NCBI GenBank assembly: GCA_963920665.1
Contig: OY987268.1
Span: 7,008,501-7,072,500, forward strand
Direction of reading: 5' to 3'
Length of the DNA: 64,000 nucleotides
From: Straminergon stramineum
Taxonomy: Eukaryota > Streptophyta > Bryopsida > Hypnales > Calliergonaceae
Part shown: positions 11,001 through 23,800 of the stretch, one piece after another
Numbering within the stretch: position 1 is the first letter of the stretch
Layout of the letters: every line of letters begins with the position of its first letter
Made by a program: the position numbers and the translations under genes
The notes under the pieces: generated by a model
Databases searched by the model: none
What the model was told of the DNA's origin: nothing
What the model saw: the letters and a program-made list of their open reading frames with translations, nothing else

Positions 11001-13108
11001 AGGCTCATTGAAGAGGAAAGTTCCACATATTCATACCTTCGCCTCACACAACCACCACACAATACACTCGCGTGTGCCCACTTGGAATTTCTGATTGGCC
11101 CAGGATTGTGCAAATTGATCCTTGAATTCCTCTGCCGATTGCCCCTCATATGACCAATCTAGCAACTGTGGCCTTATCTGTAGAAGGTGGTATAGGTCTG
11201 GAGCTTTGCAAATGACTGGCGGGACTGGTTTTAGGCGCAATGCTGCCAACTCATCAGCCTTCACGCGTGCTGCCATCTTGACCTCATGCTCGTCCCGCCT
11301 CAACCGCTCTGCCCGACCCAAAGTAGATGCTGCCAACTCTGGATGATACATCTTGGGTTTAGGAGTCCCTAGACCACACATCCAGTACCGCTGGAGTGCA
11401 TGGTTCCCTTTGAATTGCCCTGTCCAGGGAACAATGGCCAAGCCGTTGCCTCTCCAATCCAACTTTGGAGGCGTTGTTTGAAGGGGGGAATCCGGATCAG
11501 GGCCATAGTCAGGCGACATGTCACGCGGGGCTGACCTTTGCAACTCATCTTCATGTGCCAAAATCCGGTCAATATTAGTGTCTTCGTCCATTTCTTCCTC
11601 AGCATGTTGCAGCAACTGCTGCATCTGTGCTTCACGCTTCAATGTTTCGGACGACTTGTCTACTGGTTCAAGCGCCTGTTTAGTTGATCTCTGTTCTACC
11701 CTAAAACTGCTATCAGATTATTTCGCATGTGTTGTGATTATTGGAGGAACACCCTCTGGAGAGGGGGATCGTGGACTTCATGGCGAGCCAGCGACCCTCC
11801 CTCTGGTGATCTTCAACGGTGCGCCTCCACAACCCTTACTCCGTTTAGTAGGGGGCACTTCTGAGGTCTGAAGTCTCGCATCAATTTTGGACGTCAATTT
11901 CCGTTTTCGAAGAGATGCTTGCAGAGGTAGGGCACTGTCGTTGCCCTGTTGTCCGCAGATAGGGTCAGTTCCAGATGTGGCCCTCCCCTTCGATGTCTTC
12001 ATTTGCGATACAATCTGCATGACGGATCGAGGGTCCTGTTGGCCTTCTTCCTGCTCTTCTGGGACTGGTTCAATTGGCTTGCACTGTTTGCGCGTTTCTT
12101 CTGTGCGCACTAAGCCCTTCCTTGCTCTACTCCTGTTCTTGCTTCTCAGCGTGACGAGGAAGTCCCCGCTGCTGTCATCACTATCATCCCGATTAGCACT
12201 TGTCTTCACTGCCTCCGTTGGTGGATTTTCCTGCCGATGCCGCACTGCCTTCTGCTTTTGCCGGCTATCCCTTGGACTCCTCTTCATGGCCACATCGGCA
12301 GTTCCATTCTCAGTGACCGTGGCATGCTTCACCCCTTTCACAAGCCCTCCAGCGTCCCCCCCTTCCTCCGTCTGTTTCGGAGGCTTTGCCACCACAGCAA
12401 TGTCCGAAATAGGAGGTGTGCGTTTCATCCCCTTGACAGCACTGGAGACCTCTTTCTTGCCCTTAGATACCTTGGCGAGTCCGGCCGTGTCATTCTTCTC
12501 GTTGGAGCGAATGACTTTCTTCTCTACATCCACGTCCTTCCCCTTTCTAATCATCTCCGAGACTTTGCCCTGTCCCCTTCCTTGGTCAGGATAGGGCAAT
12601 AAGCGCAATGGATTGCCCACGCTGTCTTTCATGGTAGGACATTGCGAATCCCACCTGTGCTTGTTGAGCCGCATTTTGTTAGCAAAGGTCTTGTTTCCGC
12701 AGTGAATGCATTGGAAGAATTTCCGCTTGCCATCGCCCGGGCGTGGAATGTCAGTTGCCGCACTTAGGGCGCACTCCTCCAATAGTCTCCGAAATTCTTC
12801 CACGCTACCGTAGTTGACCTCAAAACTCCGGTTGTCGATGGTTACAGACTGCCAGAAGCCCGTCTTCTGCTTTGGCTGCTCATGTCCATGACCTCCCTCA
12901 GCTGTGGCACCCTAAACCCATCGTTTCTATGAGTGCAAGCACATACAGTCGGGCTACAAATGGACCTGAATTGTAAAGTACACGATAAACAACTCTGGAA
13001 GAAGAGATTTCTGGAAATTACCTCGGAATTGTTCGTCTCCTCAGCAGCGCTGGGATTTGCCTTCCGCTCCAACGTTGCACCTTATTCTGCATTCTTCAGC
13101 TTCGCCAT
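8090..13108 (-). pseudogene. MULE-borne Ulp1/C48 protease with C2HC finger, copy 1 (six stops)
   Basis: SUMO-protease-like (C48) gene carried by the transposon, as in Kaonashi-type MULEs. Exons (minus): 13,108-13,022; 12,911-11,037; 10,640-10,301; 10,196-9,035; 8,939-8,090. All phases agree and give 1,437 codons. A C2HC finger lies at C97, C100, H113, C119. A charged low-complexity segment follows, rich in K, R, S, E and P. The protease domain is C-terminal: H1272 (GLHWSLFIF), D1287 (HLDSA), Q1330 and C1336 (QRGNYECGFYVL), so the catalytic set is intact. Stops fall at codons 8, 407, 427, 706, 907 and 918; copy 2 reads through at least codons 8, 706, 907 and 918. No frameshift seen in copy 1. 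The start ATG is chosen from copy 2, where exon 1 ends at a clean GTAATT donor. Substrate unknown. Confidence 0.8.
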
Positions 13109-14631
13109 GGCGCAGCAATATCTGCCCGGGGCTCCAACGTCGGCAATAGTGAACCAATTTCTGAACCCTACGTGCTCACCCCACTGGAACACAGGTTGGT
13201 AGTAGTAGTATTTATCAGGGTAGTGAACCCCAACCCTGCAGCCAATTCAACAGTGAACATTTGGACATTTAGTGATGGCCATGCATTTTCTGTCCGACTG
13301 TCAACGTTGTCCCTCACCATACCAAAACAATCCAACAATTCAGAAATGTTTCTGAAGTAGTACCCATAGACATCCAACCGAGAGCTCCGACCTTGAACTC
13401 GCTAACCTCACCTGGCAATGTTTGACATGGGAGGAGGTAGCCTGATGCTCAGCGCGCTTACCTAAGGAAGTAAGTGTATCCTAAACTATTCAGGACCAAG
13501 ATTACGGTGCCTTGTCACTCTTAATGAGCTACATTGCCTTCCACCGTGAATTGTAGGCGCTCGGTGCTCTCACTGGAGCTGCCTCACCCCACTCAAAAGA
13601 ACAATGAAGCAATGAATGCGACAAGGAGGTAGAATGTATGCGCAAATTCAGATAGACATGGCTTAAACCCTAAGCGCTGAAGTGTCAACGAAATGGAGAT
13701 CACACGACAATTCCCCAAATCACAAATTACAAAAGCAGCGAGAGGGAATGGAGCATGATCTCGAACCTGACGAAGAAGGAGACGCGCAGACAATTCTTCT
13801 CGTCCACAATGCGCAATCGGTGGTCGCAGAATTGATGTCCGCGCCATCCACTCCATAACTCCTGAAGCCGTTAAAATCGTGATGATGTAGCTTGAAAATC
13901 GGCCAGCAATAAGTTAGACGTGACCGCGAGGAGGTCCTAAACTGATGGAAAACCTAGAGAGCGAATTGACAATAGCCCCTACAACTCGCAATCATCAATC
14001 AGAATTGCAACAACCCTAAGGCGGAAGCGCTATAAAGAGCCAAGAAGAAAGAACAGTCTGGGCGCACGAATCCACGAAACACTACTAACCTGCCTGTCCG
14101 TCACCCAAACGGGGAGGAATCTGCCTCATACGCGCTTCTGGTTTTCAGCAAGGGGCGACCCAACCCAAGTGTACAGCCAGTTTTCAAATGTCCCCCCCCC
14201 CCCCCGCGCGAAACACAGAAGCCCTAGACACTTTTAACTTGTAAAAAGCCACTTCTGGACCTTTTAGGACTTCACAGAGCATTAAAAAGTCCATGCACAT
14301 CCCCCATTCTAATACACAAATATGATCTATTTTAAAGTCGATTTAAAGAAGTCATGTTGGATATGAAACCACCACCCCCCCAAAAAAGAACATGACGCCA
14401 GCATTCAAACATTATAACATCTAATGTTCATAGTCTTGACATTGTCAAAGTGATTTGAAGTCTTCCAAGTAATATTTTCCACGACAAAGCCTCACAATTG
14501 CAGATGAATAGAAGACCAAGATGTAGGGTATCACACCCTAAAACAAATTCATATCTTTTTAAATTCAACATAATTTATTCTAGTTTCATTTACGGATGTT
14601 TAAATCCTTAAACTTTAAGGCATGTGTTGTG
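13109..14631. other. Upstream region of the Ulp1 gene, copy 1
   Basis: No gene recognised. Aligns with 31,035-32,594 in copy 2. It should include the Ulp1-gene promoter and 5' UTR on the minus strand. A run of 14 C lies at 14,192-14,205. The last 300 bp before the minisatellite are AT-rich. Confidence 0.45.
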
Positions 14632-17600
14632 AGGCCCGGGTTTCCCCACCCAATCCCTAAAACCTCCACTTTAAAAATAAATAGTGGACCGCTAAAGCGA
14701 AGCCCAAAAAAATGGGGAGAGTATGAGGGCCCCGGTTTCCCCATCCAATCCCTAAACCCTCCACTTTAAAAATAAATAGTGGACCGCTAAAGCGAAGCCC
14801 AAAAAAATGGGGAGAGTATGAGGGCCCTGGTTTACCCATCCAATCCCTAAACCCTCCACTTTAAAAATAAATAGTGTACCGCTAAGCGAAGCCCCAAAAA
14901 ATGGGGAGAATATGAGGGCCCTGGTTTACCCATCCAATCCCTAAACCCTCCACTTTAAAAATAAATAGTGTACCGCTAAGCGAAGCCCCACAAAATGGGG
15001 AGAATATGAGGGCCCTGGTTTCCCCATCCAAATCCTAAACCCTCCACTTTAAAAATAAATAGTGTACCGCTAAGCGAAGCCCCAAAAAATGGGGAGAATA
15101 TGAGGGCCCTGGTTTCCCCATCCAATCCCTAAACCCTCCACTTTAAAAATAAATAGTGGACTGCTAAAGCGAAGCCCCAAAAAATGGGGAGAATATGAGG
15201 GCCCTGGTTTCCCCATCCAATCCCTAAACCCTCCACTTTAAAAATAAATAGTGGACTGCTAAAGCGAAGCCCAAAAAAATGGGGAGAGTATGAGGGCCCT
15301 GGTTTACCCATCCAATCCCTAAACCCTCCACTTTAAAAATAAATAGTGTACCGCTAAGCGAAGCCCCAAAAAATGGGGAGAGTATGAGGGCCCTGGTTTA
15401 CCCATCCAATCCCTAAACCCTCCACTTTAAAAATAAATAGTGTACCGCTAAGCGAAGCCCAAAAAAATGGGGAGAATATGAGGGCCCTGGTTTACCCACC
15501 CAATCCCTAAACCCTCCACTTTAAAAATAAATAGTGGACCGCTAAGCGAAGCCCCAAAAAATGGGGAGAATATGAGGGCCCTGGTTTCCCCATCCAATCC
15601 CTAAACCCTCCACTTTAAAAATAAATAGTGGACTGCTAAAGCGAAGCCCCAAAAAATGGGGAGAGTATGAGGGCCCCGGTTTCCCCACCCAATCCCTAAA
15701 CCCTCCACTTTAAAAATAAATAGTGTACCACGAAGCGAAGCCCAAAAAAATGGGGAGAATATGAGGGCCCTGGTTTCCCCATCCAAATCCTAAACCCTCC
15801 ACTTTAAAAATAAATAGTGTACCGCCAAGCGAAGCCCCCAAAAATGGGGAGAGTATGAGGGCCCCGGTTTCCCCATCCAATCCCTAAACCCTCCACTTTA
15901 AAAATAAATAGTGTACCGCTAAGCGAAGCCCCAAAAAATGGGGAGAGTATGAGGGCCCTGGTTTACCCATCCAATCCCTAAACCCTCCACTTTAAAAATA
16001 AATAGTGTACCGCTAAGCGAAGCCCCAAAAAATGGGGAGAATATGAGGGCCCTGGTTTACCCACCCAATCCCTAAACCCTCCACTTTAAAAATAAATAGT
16101 GTACCGCGAAGCGAAGCCCAAAAAAATGGGGAGAGTATGAGGGCCCTGGTTTACCCATCCAAATCCTAAACCCTCCACTTTAAAAATAAATAGTGTACCG
16201 CTAAGCGAAGCCCCAAAAAATGGGGAGAATATGAGGGCCCTGGTTTCCCCATCCAATCCCTAAACCCTCCACTTTAAAAATAAATAGTGGACTGCTAAAG
16301 CGAAGCCCCAAAAAATGGGGAGAATATGAGGGCCCTGGTTTCCCCATCCAATCCCTAAACCCTCCACTTTAAAAATAAATAGTGGACTGCTAAAGCGAAG
16401 CCCAAAAAAATGGGGAGAGTATGAGGGCCCTGGTTTACCCATCCAATCCCTAAACCCTCCACTTTAAAAATAAATAGTGGACTGCTAAAGCGAAGCCCAA
16501 AAAAATGGGGAGAGTATGAGGGCCCCGGTTTCCCCACCCAATCCCTAAACCCTCCACTTTAAAAATAAATAGTGTACCACGAAGCGAAGCCCAAAAAAAT
16601 GGGGAGAGTATGAGGGCCCTGGTTTACCCATCCAATCCCTAAACCCTCCACTTTAAAAATAAATAGTGTACCGCTAAGCGAAGCCCCAAAAAATGGGGAG
16701 AATATGAGGGCCCTGGTTTCCCCATCCAATCCCTAAACCCTCCACTTTAAAAATAAATAGTGGACTGCTAAAGCGAAGCCCCAAAAAATGGGGAGAATAT
16801 GAGGGCCCTGGTTTCCCCATCCAATCCCTAAACCCTCCACTTTAAAAATAAATAGTGGACTGCTAAAGCGAAGCCCAAAAAAATGGGGAGAGTATGAGGG
16901 CCCCGGTTTCCCCACCCAATCCCTAAACCCTCCACTTTAAAAATAAATAGTGTACCACGAAGCGAAGCCCAAAAAAATGGGGAGAATATGAGGGCCCTGG
17001 TTTCCCCATCTAAATCCTAAACCCTCCACTTTAAAAATAAATAGTGTACCGCCAAGCGAAGTCCCCAAAAATGGGGAGAGTATGAGGGCCCTGGTTTACC
17101 CATCCAATCCCTAAACCCTCCACTTTAAAAATAAATAGTGTACCGCTAAGCGAAGCCCCACAAAATGGGGAGAATATGAGGGCCCTGGTTTCCCCATCCA
17201 AATCCTAAACCCTCCACTTTAAAAATAAATAGTGGACCGCTAAAGCGAAGCCCAAAAAAATGGGGAGAGTAAGAGGGCCCCGGTTTCCCCATCCAATCCC
17301 TAAACCCTCCACTTTAAAAATAAATAGTGGACCGCTAAAGCGAAGCCCAAAAAAATGGGGAGAGTATGAGGGCCCCGGTTTCCCCACCCAATCCCTAAAC
17401 CCTCCACTTTAAAAATAAATAGTGTACCACGAAGCGAAGCCCAAAAAAATGGGGAGAATATGAGGGCCCTGGTTTCCCCATCCAATCCCTAAACCCTCCA
17501 CTTTAAAAATAAATAGTGGACTGCTAAAGCGAAGCCCCAAAAAATGGGGAGAGTATGAGGGCCCCGGTTTCCCCACCCAATCCCTAAACCCTCCACTTTA

Positions 17601-19243
17601 AAAATAAATAGTGTACCACGAAGCGAAGCCCAAAAAAATGGGGAGAATATGAGGGCCCTGGTTTCCCCATCCAAATCCTAAACCCTCCACTTTAAAAATA
17701 AATAGTGTACCGCTAAGCGAAGTCCCCAAAAATGGGGAGAGTATGAGGGCCCTGGTTTCCCCATCCAATCCCTAAACCCTCCACTTTAAAAATAAATAGT
17801 GTACTGCTAAGCGAAGCCCCACAAAATGGGGAGAATATGAGGGCCCTGGTTTCCCCATCCAAATCCTAAACCCTCCACTTTAAAAATAAATAGTGTACCA
17901 CGAAGCAAAGCCCAAAAAAATGGGGAGAGTAAGAGGGCCCCGGTTTCCCCATCCAATCCCTAAACCCTCCACTTTAAAAATAAATAGTGGACCGCTAAAG
18001 CGAAGCCCAAAAAAATGGGGAGAGTATGAGGGCCCCGGTTTCCCCACCCAATCCCTAAACCCTCCACTTTAAAAATAAATAGTGTACCGCTAAGCGAAGC
18101 CCAAAAAAATGGGGAGAATATGAGGGCCCTGGTTTCCCCATCCAAATCCTAAACCCTCCACTTTAAAAATAAATCGTGGACTGCTAAAGCGAAGCCCAAA
18201 AAAATGGGGAGAGTAAGAGGGCCCCGGTTTCCCCATCCAATCCCTAAACCCTCCACTTTAAAAATAAATAGTGGACCGCTAAAGCGAAGGCCAAAAAAAT
18301 GGGGAGAGTAAGAGGGCCCCGGTTTCCCCACCCAATCCCTAAACCCTCCACTTTAAAAATAAATAGTGTACCACGAAGCGAAGCCCAAAAAAATGGGGAG
18401 AATATGAGGGCCCTGGTTTCCCCATCCAAATCCTAAACCCTCCACTTTAAAAATAAATAGTGTACCGCCAAGCGAAGCCCCCCAAAATGGGGAGAGTATG
18501 AGGGCCCTGGTTTACCCATCCAATCCCTAAACCCTCCACTTTAAAAATAAATAGTGTACCGCTAAGCGAAGACCCAAAAAATGGGGAGAATATGAGGGCC
18601 TTGGTTTCCCCATCCAAATCCTAAACCCTCCACTTTAAAAATAAATAGTGGACTGCTAAAGCGAAGCCCAAAAAAATGGGGAGAGTAAGAGGGCCCCGGT
18701 TTCCCCATCCAATCCCTAAACCCTCCACTTTAAAAATAAATAGTGTACCACGAAGCGAAGCCCAAAAAAATGGGGAGAATATGAGGGCCCTGGTTTCCCC
18801 ATCCAAATCCTAAACCCTCCACTTTAAAAATAAATAGTGTACCGCCAAGCGAAGCCCCCCAAAATGGGGAGAGTATGAGGGCCCCGGTTTACCCATCCAA
18901 TCCCTAAACCCTCCACTTTAAAAATAAATAGTGGACCGCTAAAGGGAAGCCCCCCAAAATGGGGAGAGTATGAGGGCCCCGGTTTCCCCACCCAATCCCT
19001 AAACCCTCCACTTTAAAAATAAATAGTGGACCGCTAAAGGGAAGCCCAAAAAAATGGGGAGAGTATGAGGGCCCTGGTTTCCCCATCCAATCCCTAAACA
19101 CTCCACTTTAAAAATAAATAGTGTACCGCTAAGCGAAGCCCAAAAAAATGGGGAGAGTATGAGGGCCCTGGTTTCCCCACCCAATCCCTAAACCCTCTAC
19201 TTTAAAAATAAATAGTGGACTGCTAAGCAAAGCCCAAAAGACA
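14632..19243. repeat. Minisatellite of about 49 x 94-95 bp inside MULE copy 1
   Basis: Head-to-tail units run from GGGCCCYGGTTT through AATCCCTAAACCCTCC, TTTAAAAATAAATAG, AGCGAAGCCC and ATGGGGAGA. Two alternating forms differ at TGTACCGCTAAGCG (94 bp) and TGGACYGCTAAAGCG (95 bp). Each unit holds CCCTAAACCCT, a telomere-like (telo-box) word. Blocks of units recur identically, for example near 15,129, 16,260 and 16,733 (12 and 5 units apart), which shows multi-unit amplification. The many roughly 60-residue minus-strand frames across it are products of the repeat, not genes. The flanks match those of the smaller array in copy 2. Confidence 0.95.
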
Positions 19244-19847
19244 GGGAGTAGTGGGTCCTTCATAAAACCACCAATGAAACAAATCCTGAACTTTAATCAA
19301 ATGTTGAAATGTTGAAAAAAGCCCAAATAAATGTTGAGGGTAATGTGGAGGAAAAGAAAATGTGTTTAGAAATCAATTTTTTATACAATTTAAATACATT
19401 GAACTCGCATTTCATCACACCAAGTTCTGTCCTAATTGTTTGACACATTTTTATAATAATGTAATAATGGACCTTACAATTAAAGGATGATAAATAAAAA
19501 TGCAGTGGAAGTAATCCTTAAACCCCATCAATTTATTCGTGAAGCCCTAAAATAAGAAAACCCTAGCAGCCGGAACCCCTAGACAACAATCCCTAATCCT
19601 GCAGTGAAACATTGGATGTGCATTATTATGCATGGGGCTTGGGGGCATAGGCCATGGGCCATGGCCAATGCATGCACCATGTGTTATGAATGCGGTATGG
19701 ATCATGCAGTGGCATGTGATAGCTACATGCATACCTCATGGATATGGGTCATGATGCTCAGAAACATTGCCTCTGAAACATTGCAATATTACCTACTGGA
19801 ATTACCGCCTGGTAAAAACTAACGCACCCGTGGATGTCAGTAAGGGG
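19244..19847. other. Right subterminal region, MULE copy 1
   Basis: No gene. Aligns with 33,500-34,115 in copy 2. Positions 19,610-19,745 are dense in CATG and ATGCAT palindromes (GGCCATGGGCCATGGCC, AATGCATGC), mirroring the left subterminal region. The stretch GAAACATTGC..TACTGG..TTACC near 19,780-19,815 is the inner part of the degenerate terminal inverted repeat. Confidence 0.5.
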
Positions 19848-20073
19848 GACAAACCCTGGCCATGGCACGAAAAAAAAGATCAATAAAGGAGCCTGTGGGA
19901 GCCAGAACGTGACAGTAAGAGCTAGTCTCATTAAAACTAGGGTGAGTTTTAGTGTGCACCGACAAACCCTAGCCATGGCACGAAAAAAAAGATCAATAAA
20001 GGAGCTTGTGGGAGCCAGAACGTGACAGTAAGAGCCAGTCTCATTAAAACTAGGGTGAGTTTTAGTGTGCACC
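19848..20073. repeat. Tandem duplication of the 113-bp right terminus, copy 1
   Basis: Two units of 113 bp (19,848-19,960 and 19,961-20,073), each starting GACAAACCCT and ending TTTTAGTGTGCACC, differ at only a few positions. Copy 2 has only one unit. Copy 1 therefore carries two complete right ends in tandem. Confidence 0.9.
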
Positions 20074-20233
20074 CTATTTCTCACCCTAGTTTTAGCGGCT
20101 CATTATGAGCCTGGCCCATAAAGGCTCCTACTGGTGCCTGCTGGCCAATTTGTCTCCCCTGCCTGACATCCAATTGGCCAATATTTTACCCAATAGTAAC
20201 TTTGCATAGTAACTCTGCAATGTTTCACTCACA

Positions 20234-20879
20234 GTGTTTCAGCGTCAACCATGTCCCATCATGCATGCGCCATTGATGCATACTTCCCCATGGCCCATGG
20301 TTGTTGTAGGATGCATGTCCAGGGAATGTTCCATGCAGGATGGGGTATGGCCTCGTTTTCCGTGCCGTTGTCAGTTGCCCATGTTTGTATGTTGTGCTAT
20401 CTCGGTATTCTAGCGTCGTATTTTGTGCTACCGTTAGGGTTTCAGGGAGGCTAGGGTTCAACCGGCGATGGATTTATTTTTTGTTTGGGTTCTGGTTTTG
20501 CTTCTCTTGCAGTGGTTCTGTGTTTTTGAGCTCTCAGTGCTGTAGGAGTTTAGTAAAGTGGAAGGAGCGTGTTGTTGCTAATTTTGTATAGGGTTAGGCA
20601 AGGATGCTTTACAGAAATTGTTGTAGGTTTAGAGTAACCGAAATCCCAGTAATTGTTATGTCGCTTTCGGTATAGTCTGCAATGTGTGTGTATTTGTCAT
20701 TTTAGGGTTTTAGGATTTACAAGTGTACTCTACGGTTTAGTAAAATTATACTATTTTTAGGGATTGTATTTCCAAATCACTTTGTCTTCAGGGTTGCTGT
20801 AGAGTAATTGTTCTTTCGAGCAACCTTGAAGAACTTCTTGACTGTATGTTTAAGGATAAGTGGTATTCGTTGATTTGCT
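20234..20879. promoter_or_regulatory. Left subterminal region and presumed transposase promoter, copy 2
   Basis: No gene. Aligns with 2,285-2,929 of copy 1 and keeps the CATG/ATGCAT-rich stretch (about 20,250-20,340). The presumed transposase promoter and 5' UTR lie here. Confidence 0.35.
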
Positions 20880-23800
20880 ATGGCAAATTTAGACGTTTCA
20901 GGTTTAGGGTTTGCTCCACCTGCTTTTGTTCACACAGATTGTAGACTTGATTCTAGGATCAATGTTTCTTGGAATGAGTGGTACAAGGAACAATTCCAGA
21001 TGCAGCTGAATTCTGTTGAAGCAAAGGTACAACGTCCGCCCGAAGGGCCCATTTAGAGACTTGACTTGTTGTGGGAGCTACGAGAGACACATGTAGGTTG
21101 AGGACTTAATGGAAACAAGAAGAAAGACCTCGTAAAGGTTTAGTAGTGTTTCATTCCTACTACCAGGATCGCTGACTTCATACTTGGGATGGAAAATACG
21201 AATGGGGGGGTTAGGTGCAGGTATGTGAAGATTCGAACAAAGCCAGAAAAGGAACCTGGTACATTCAAGGCTACTGCAACTGCAGCTAAGGAGGTCACCC
21301 GGTACAGATTGCTTCCTCATCCCTTTTGAGAATATTGTTCCTTCTAGGTCATTGTTATTCCAGGAATTATAGTGATACTAAGTGTTCTGGGCTTTTGTGT
21401 ATTATTATGCAGGTACCATTGCTAGTACGGTCCATAAGATCACACCATGAAGGTTAAGACAATCACTTCAATGTTACTACCAAAAGAAAGACGGAAGGTG
21501 GTAATTGCGTCCACAACTAAGACACGATGGTCACGGAAGAAGACAGATGCTACGGAGGATCCGAATGTGCAGCCGGACACAGGAAAGAAGAGGAGGAGTA
21601 CGAAGAAGAAACTGAATGCAGATACCGGTCACAGTGACAAAGGCATCATTATTATTGGAGATGGAGTTCTAGAACACAACCAATAGAGAATACAACGTCA
21701 CACCGGAGAATCAGTTGCCAGCAATAGTAAAACGCGATGTCACGATTTTTTGAAGAGGGTCGAAGGTCATGTTCCAAGTGCAACTGATTTTATTGCCTCC
21801 CTGAGTAGCACTACTGATTCCACTCACCAACGCCTGGAGATAGACCTGAATTCACTAGCAGAGAACTTGGAGGTAGAAGCCCCTCTGACCAACAACAATA
21901 TTGTTTCAAAAGGTGGATTAGGTTCACACAAATCTACGTCGAAGAAAAAGGGAGTTCCATGCAAGCGCCAACAACCGAAGAAACAATCATCCAGAACACT
22001 ACCAAACAACATTCTCCTTTTGGATCTCAATGTTCTTCCTCTTGATTGTGGCACAAAAGAGACCCTAGTAGAAACGGAGCATGTGTGTCACAGAGACACT
22101 CACCTTCTATCACCCCCAATTGTGTACAATTTGCCTATACTCAATATCCCTACTGCATTGACCAATAGTAGGTCTGTTCAAAACACTGGTTTGACGAGGA
22201 CCACTATGGATGTTCGAAATACTGTTGCAGTGGAAAACGCTTCTCACCTACCAAACAATGCTACCTTGGGGAACAATGTTTACAGACGGACAGCTGCTGC
22301 ACCGCGAGACAATATTGATGTGCAACACATTGCAATTGCGCAGCACATCGAATAGAGGCGCTCAAGTGCACCTACAACCAATATACCAACGAAGGCATGA
22401 GACTCATCGAAGCAGTGGCGGGGCTCATTGAAACGTGGATGTTTGGCGTCATTCAATGTCAAAATCCTTTACCTATTACCGCATGTTGCTGAAATTTGCA
22501 TCTTCGAGGCAGACCATGTCAACCAAGACCGGATTCAATGTCATGGACTGCAGGATGCCGGGGACTGCAGTGCCTTTTCCTGGCATTTGTCCCCAGAAAT
22601 CAAGAACTTTGTTCTTACACTCTTGAGGAACGGACACAGTGTTCCACAGGTTATGGCTAAGCACATTGCAGTTGTTAAGAACGCTCTCAAAGACGGGAAG
22701 GAGATAACAAGAGACATGTTTCTCCATGAACAGGATGTGCGGAATTTGGCAACAAAGGTTGCCTGTGAGACATACATGCTTCATAGTCAAGATGCGAAGA
22801 GTGTGCAGTTGTGGGTGCAGGAAAATCGAGACTGTGTTTTCTACTACCAAGAAACAATTGTACCCATCTAAGGAGGACTTACCACATCTGACATCCCCTT
22901 CATTGTTGGTATTCAAACACCTTGGCAACGTGAGATGATGGTTCAATTTGGGCACGAGGGAGCTGTTTCAATTGATGCAACATTTGGCACGAATGAGAAG
23001 AAGGTATGTATGTTCATTGTAGTATTCCACTAATGTGAAATGAGCTGGCCTTTACTATCATCTGAAATACGTGTTCTTTTGAATGTGGATGGACATCTCC
23101 TTAACTCCTTTATTGTTTTTCTTTTGTAGTTTCCTTTGTATACTGTAATGGTGTTCGATGAATGGCACAACGGAATCCCCGTGGCCTTTATTCTTACGTC
23201 CCGTTCAGCTCAAGAGGACCTAACTCCTTGGATGAGGGCGTTGGACACAACACTAAAAAAAAAGAGCCCCCATTGGAAGCCGAATGCTTTTATTGTTGAT
23301 TGTGCACCTAGTGAGATCAACAGTCTACAGTACGGATTTTGCACTCATAGCTGTCTTTAGGACCTATCTACTTGGAGTGCTATCTGTAACACTGTGAAAA
23401 GGCAAAAAATATTGTTGCCGTACCAAACATAGTCCATTTTAGTTATATGCAAGTCCTTGCTACAAGAAAACTCCAAACTGGCATTTTCATTCATGGAGTC
23501 CTTCCTATCTGAAACACTAACTACTTTGTTTCGGAATATTGCAGGACTGTGTGGCCGTTGACCGCCATCTTCCTGTGCTTGTGGCATGTGCACAGGGCTT
23601 GGCAAAAACAAGCTTGCATCAAGATTCATGACAGTGTTTTGCGATCTCAAATTATGAAAGGGTTGGGGGGCATCATGTATGACCGTACGGGACTTGCAAG
23701 AGAAGACGCCATTGCCTGGGCAATTAAAAAACTTGAGGAATTGGAGATTTCTTATCCAACTGCAAATGAGTTCTGGGATTACGTAAGACAGCAATGGTTA

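Larger units (their letters stand above)
2098..20073 (+). mobile_element. MULE copy 1 (about 18.0 kb)
   Basis: This is the left monomer of the dimer. Order: left terminal inverted repeat, transposase gene (2,930-6,817, +), spacer, Ulp1-protease gene (13,108-8,090, -), spacer, 94-95 bp minisatellite (about 14,632-19,243), right terminal region. Its right 113 bp are duplicated in tandem. The internal genes keep complete exon phase but contain stops. It is larger than copy 2 mostly because of the minisatellite. Confidence 0.85.

Noticed and set aside
11887..12602. Long plus-strand frame (235 codons)
   Set aside because: Antisense to the charged middle region of the Ulp1 gene; it is broken in copy 2 and lacks features.
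14657..19184. About fifteen similar minus-strand frames of about 60 codons (MGKPGPSYSPHF..)
   Set aside because: They follow the 94-95 bp minisatellite period, shift frame from unit to unit because the unit is not a multiple of three, and lack starts or context. They are repeat artefacts.
14632..19243. CRISPR array
   Set aside because: Units are contiguous, 94-95 bp, with no unique spacers, in plant nuclear DNA.
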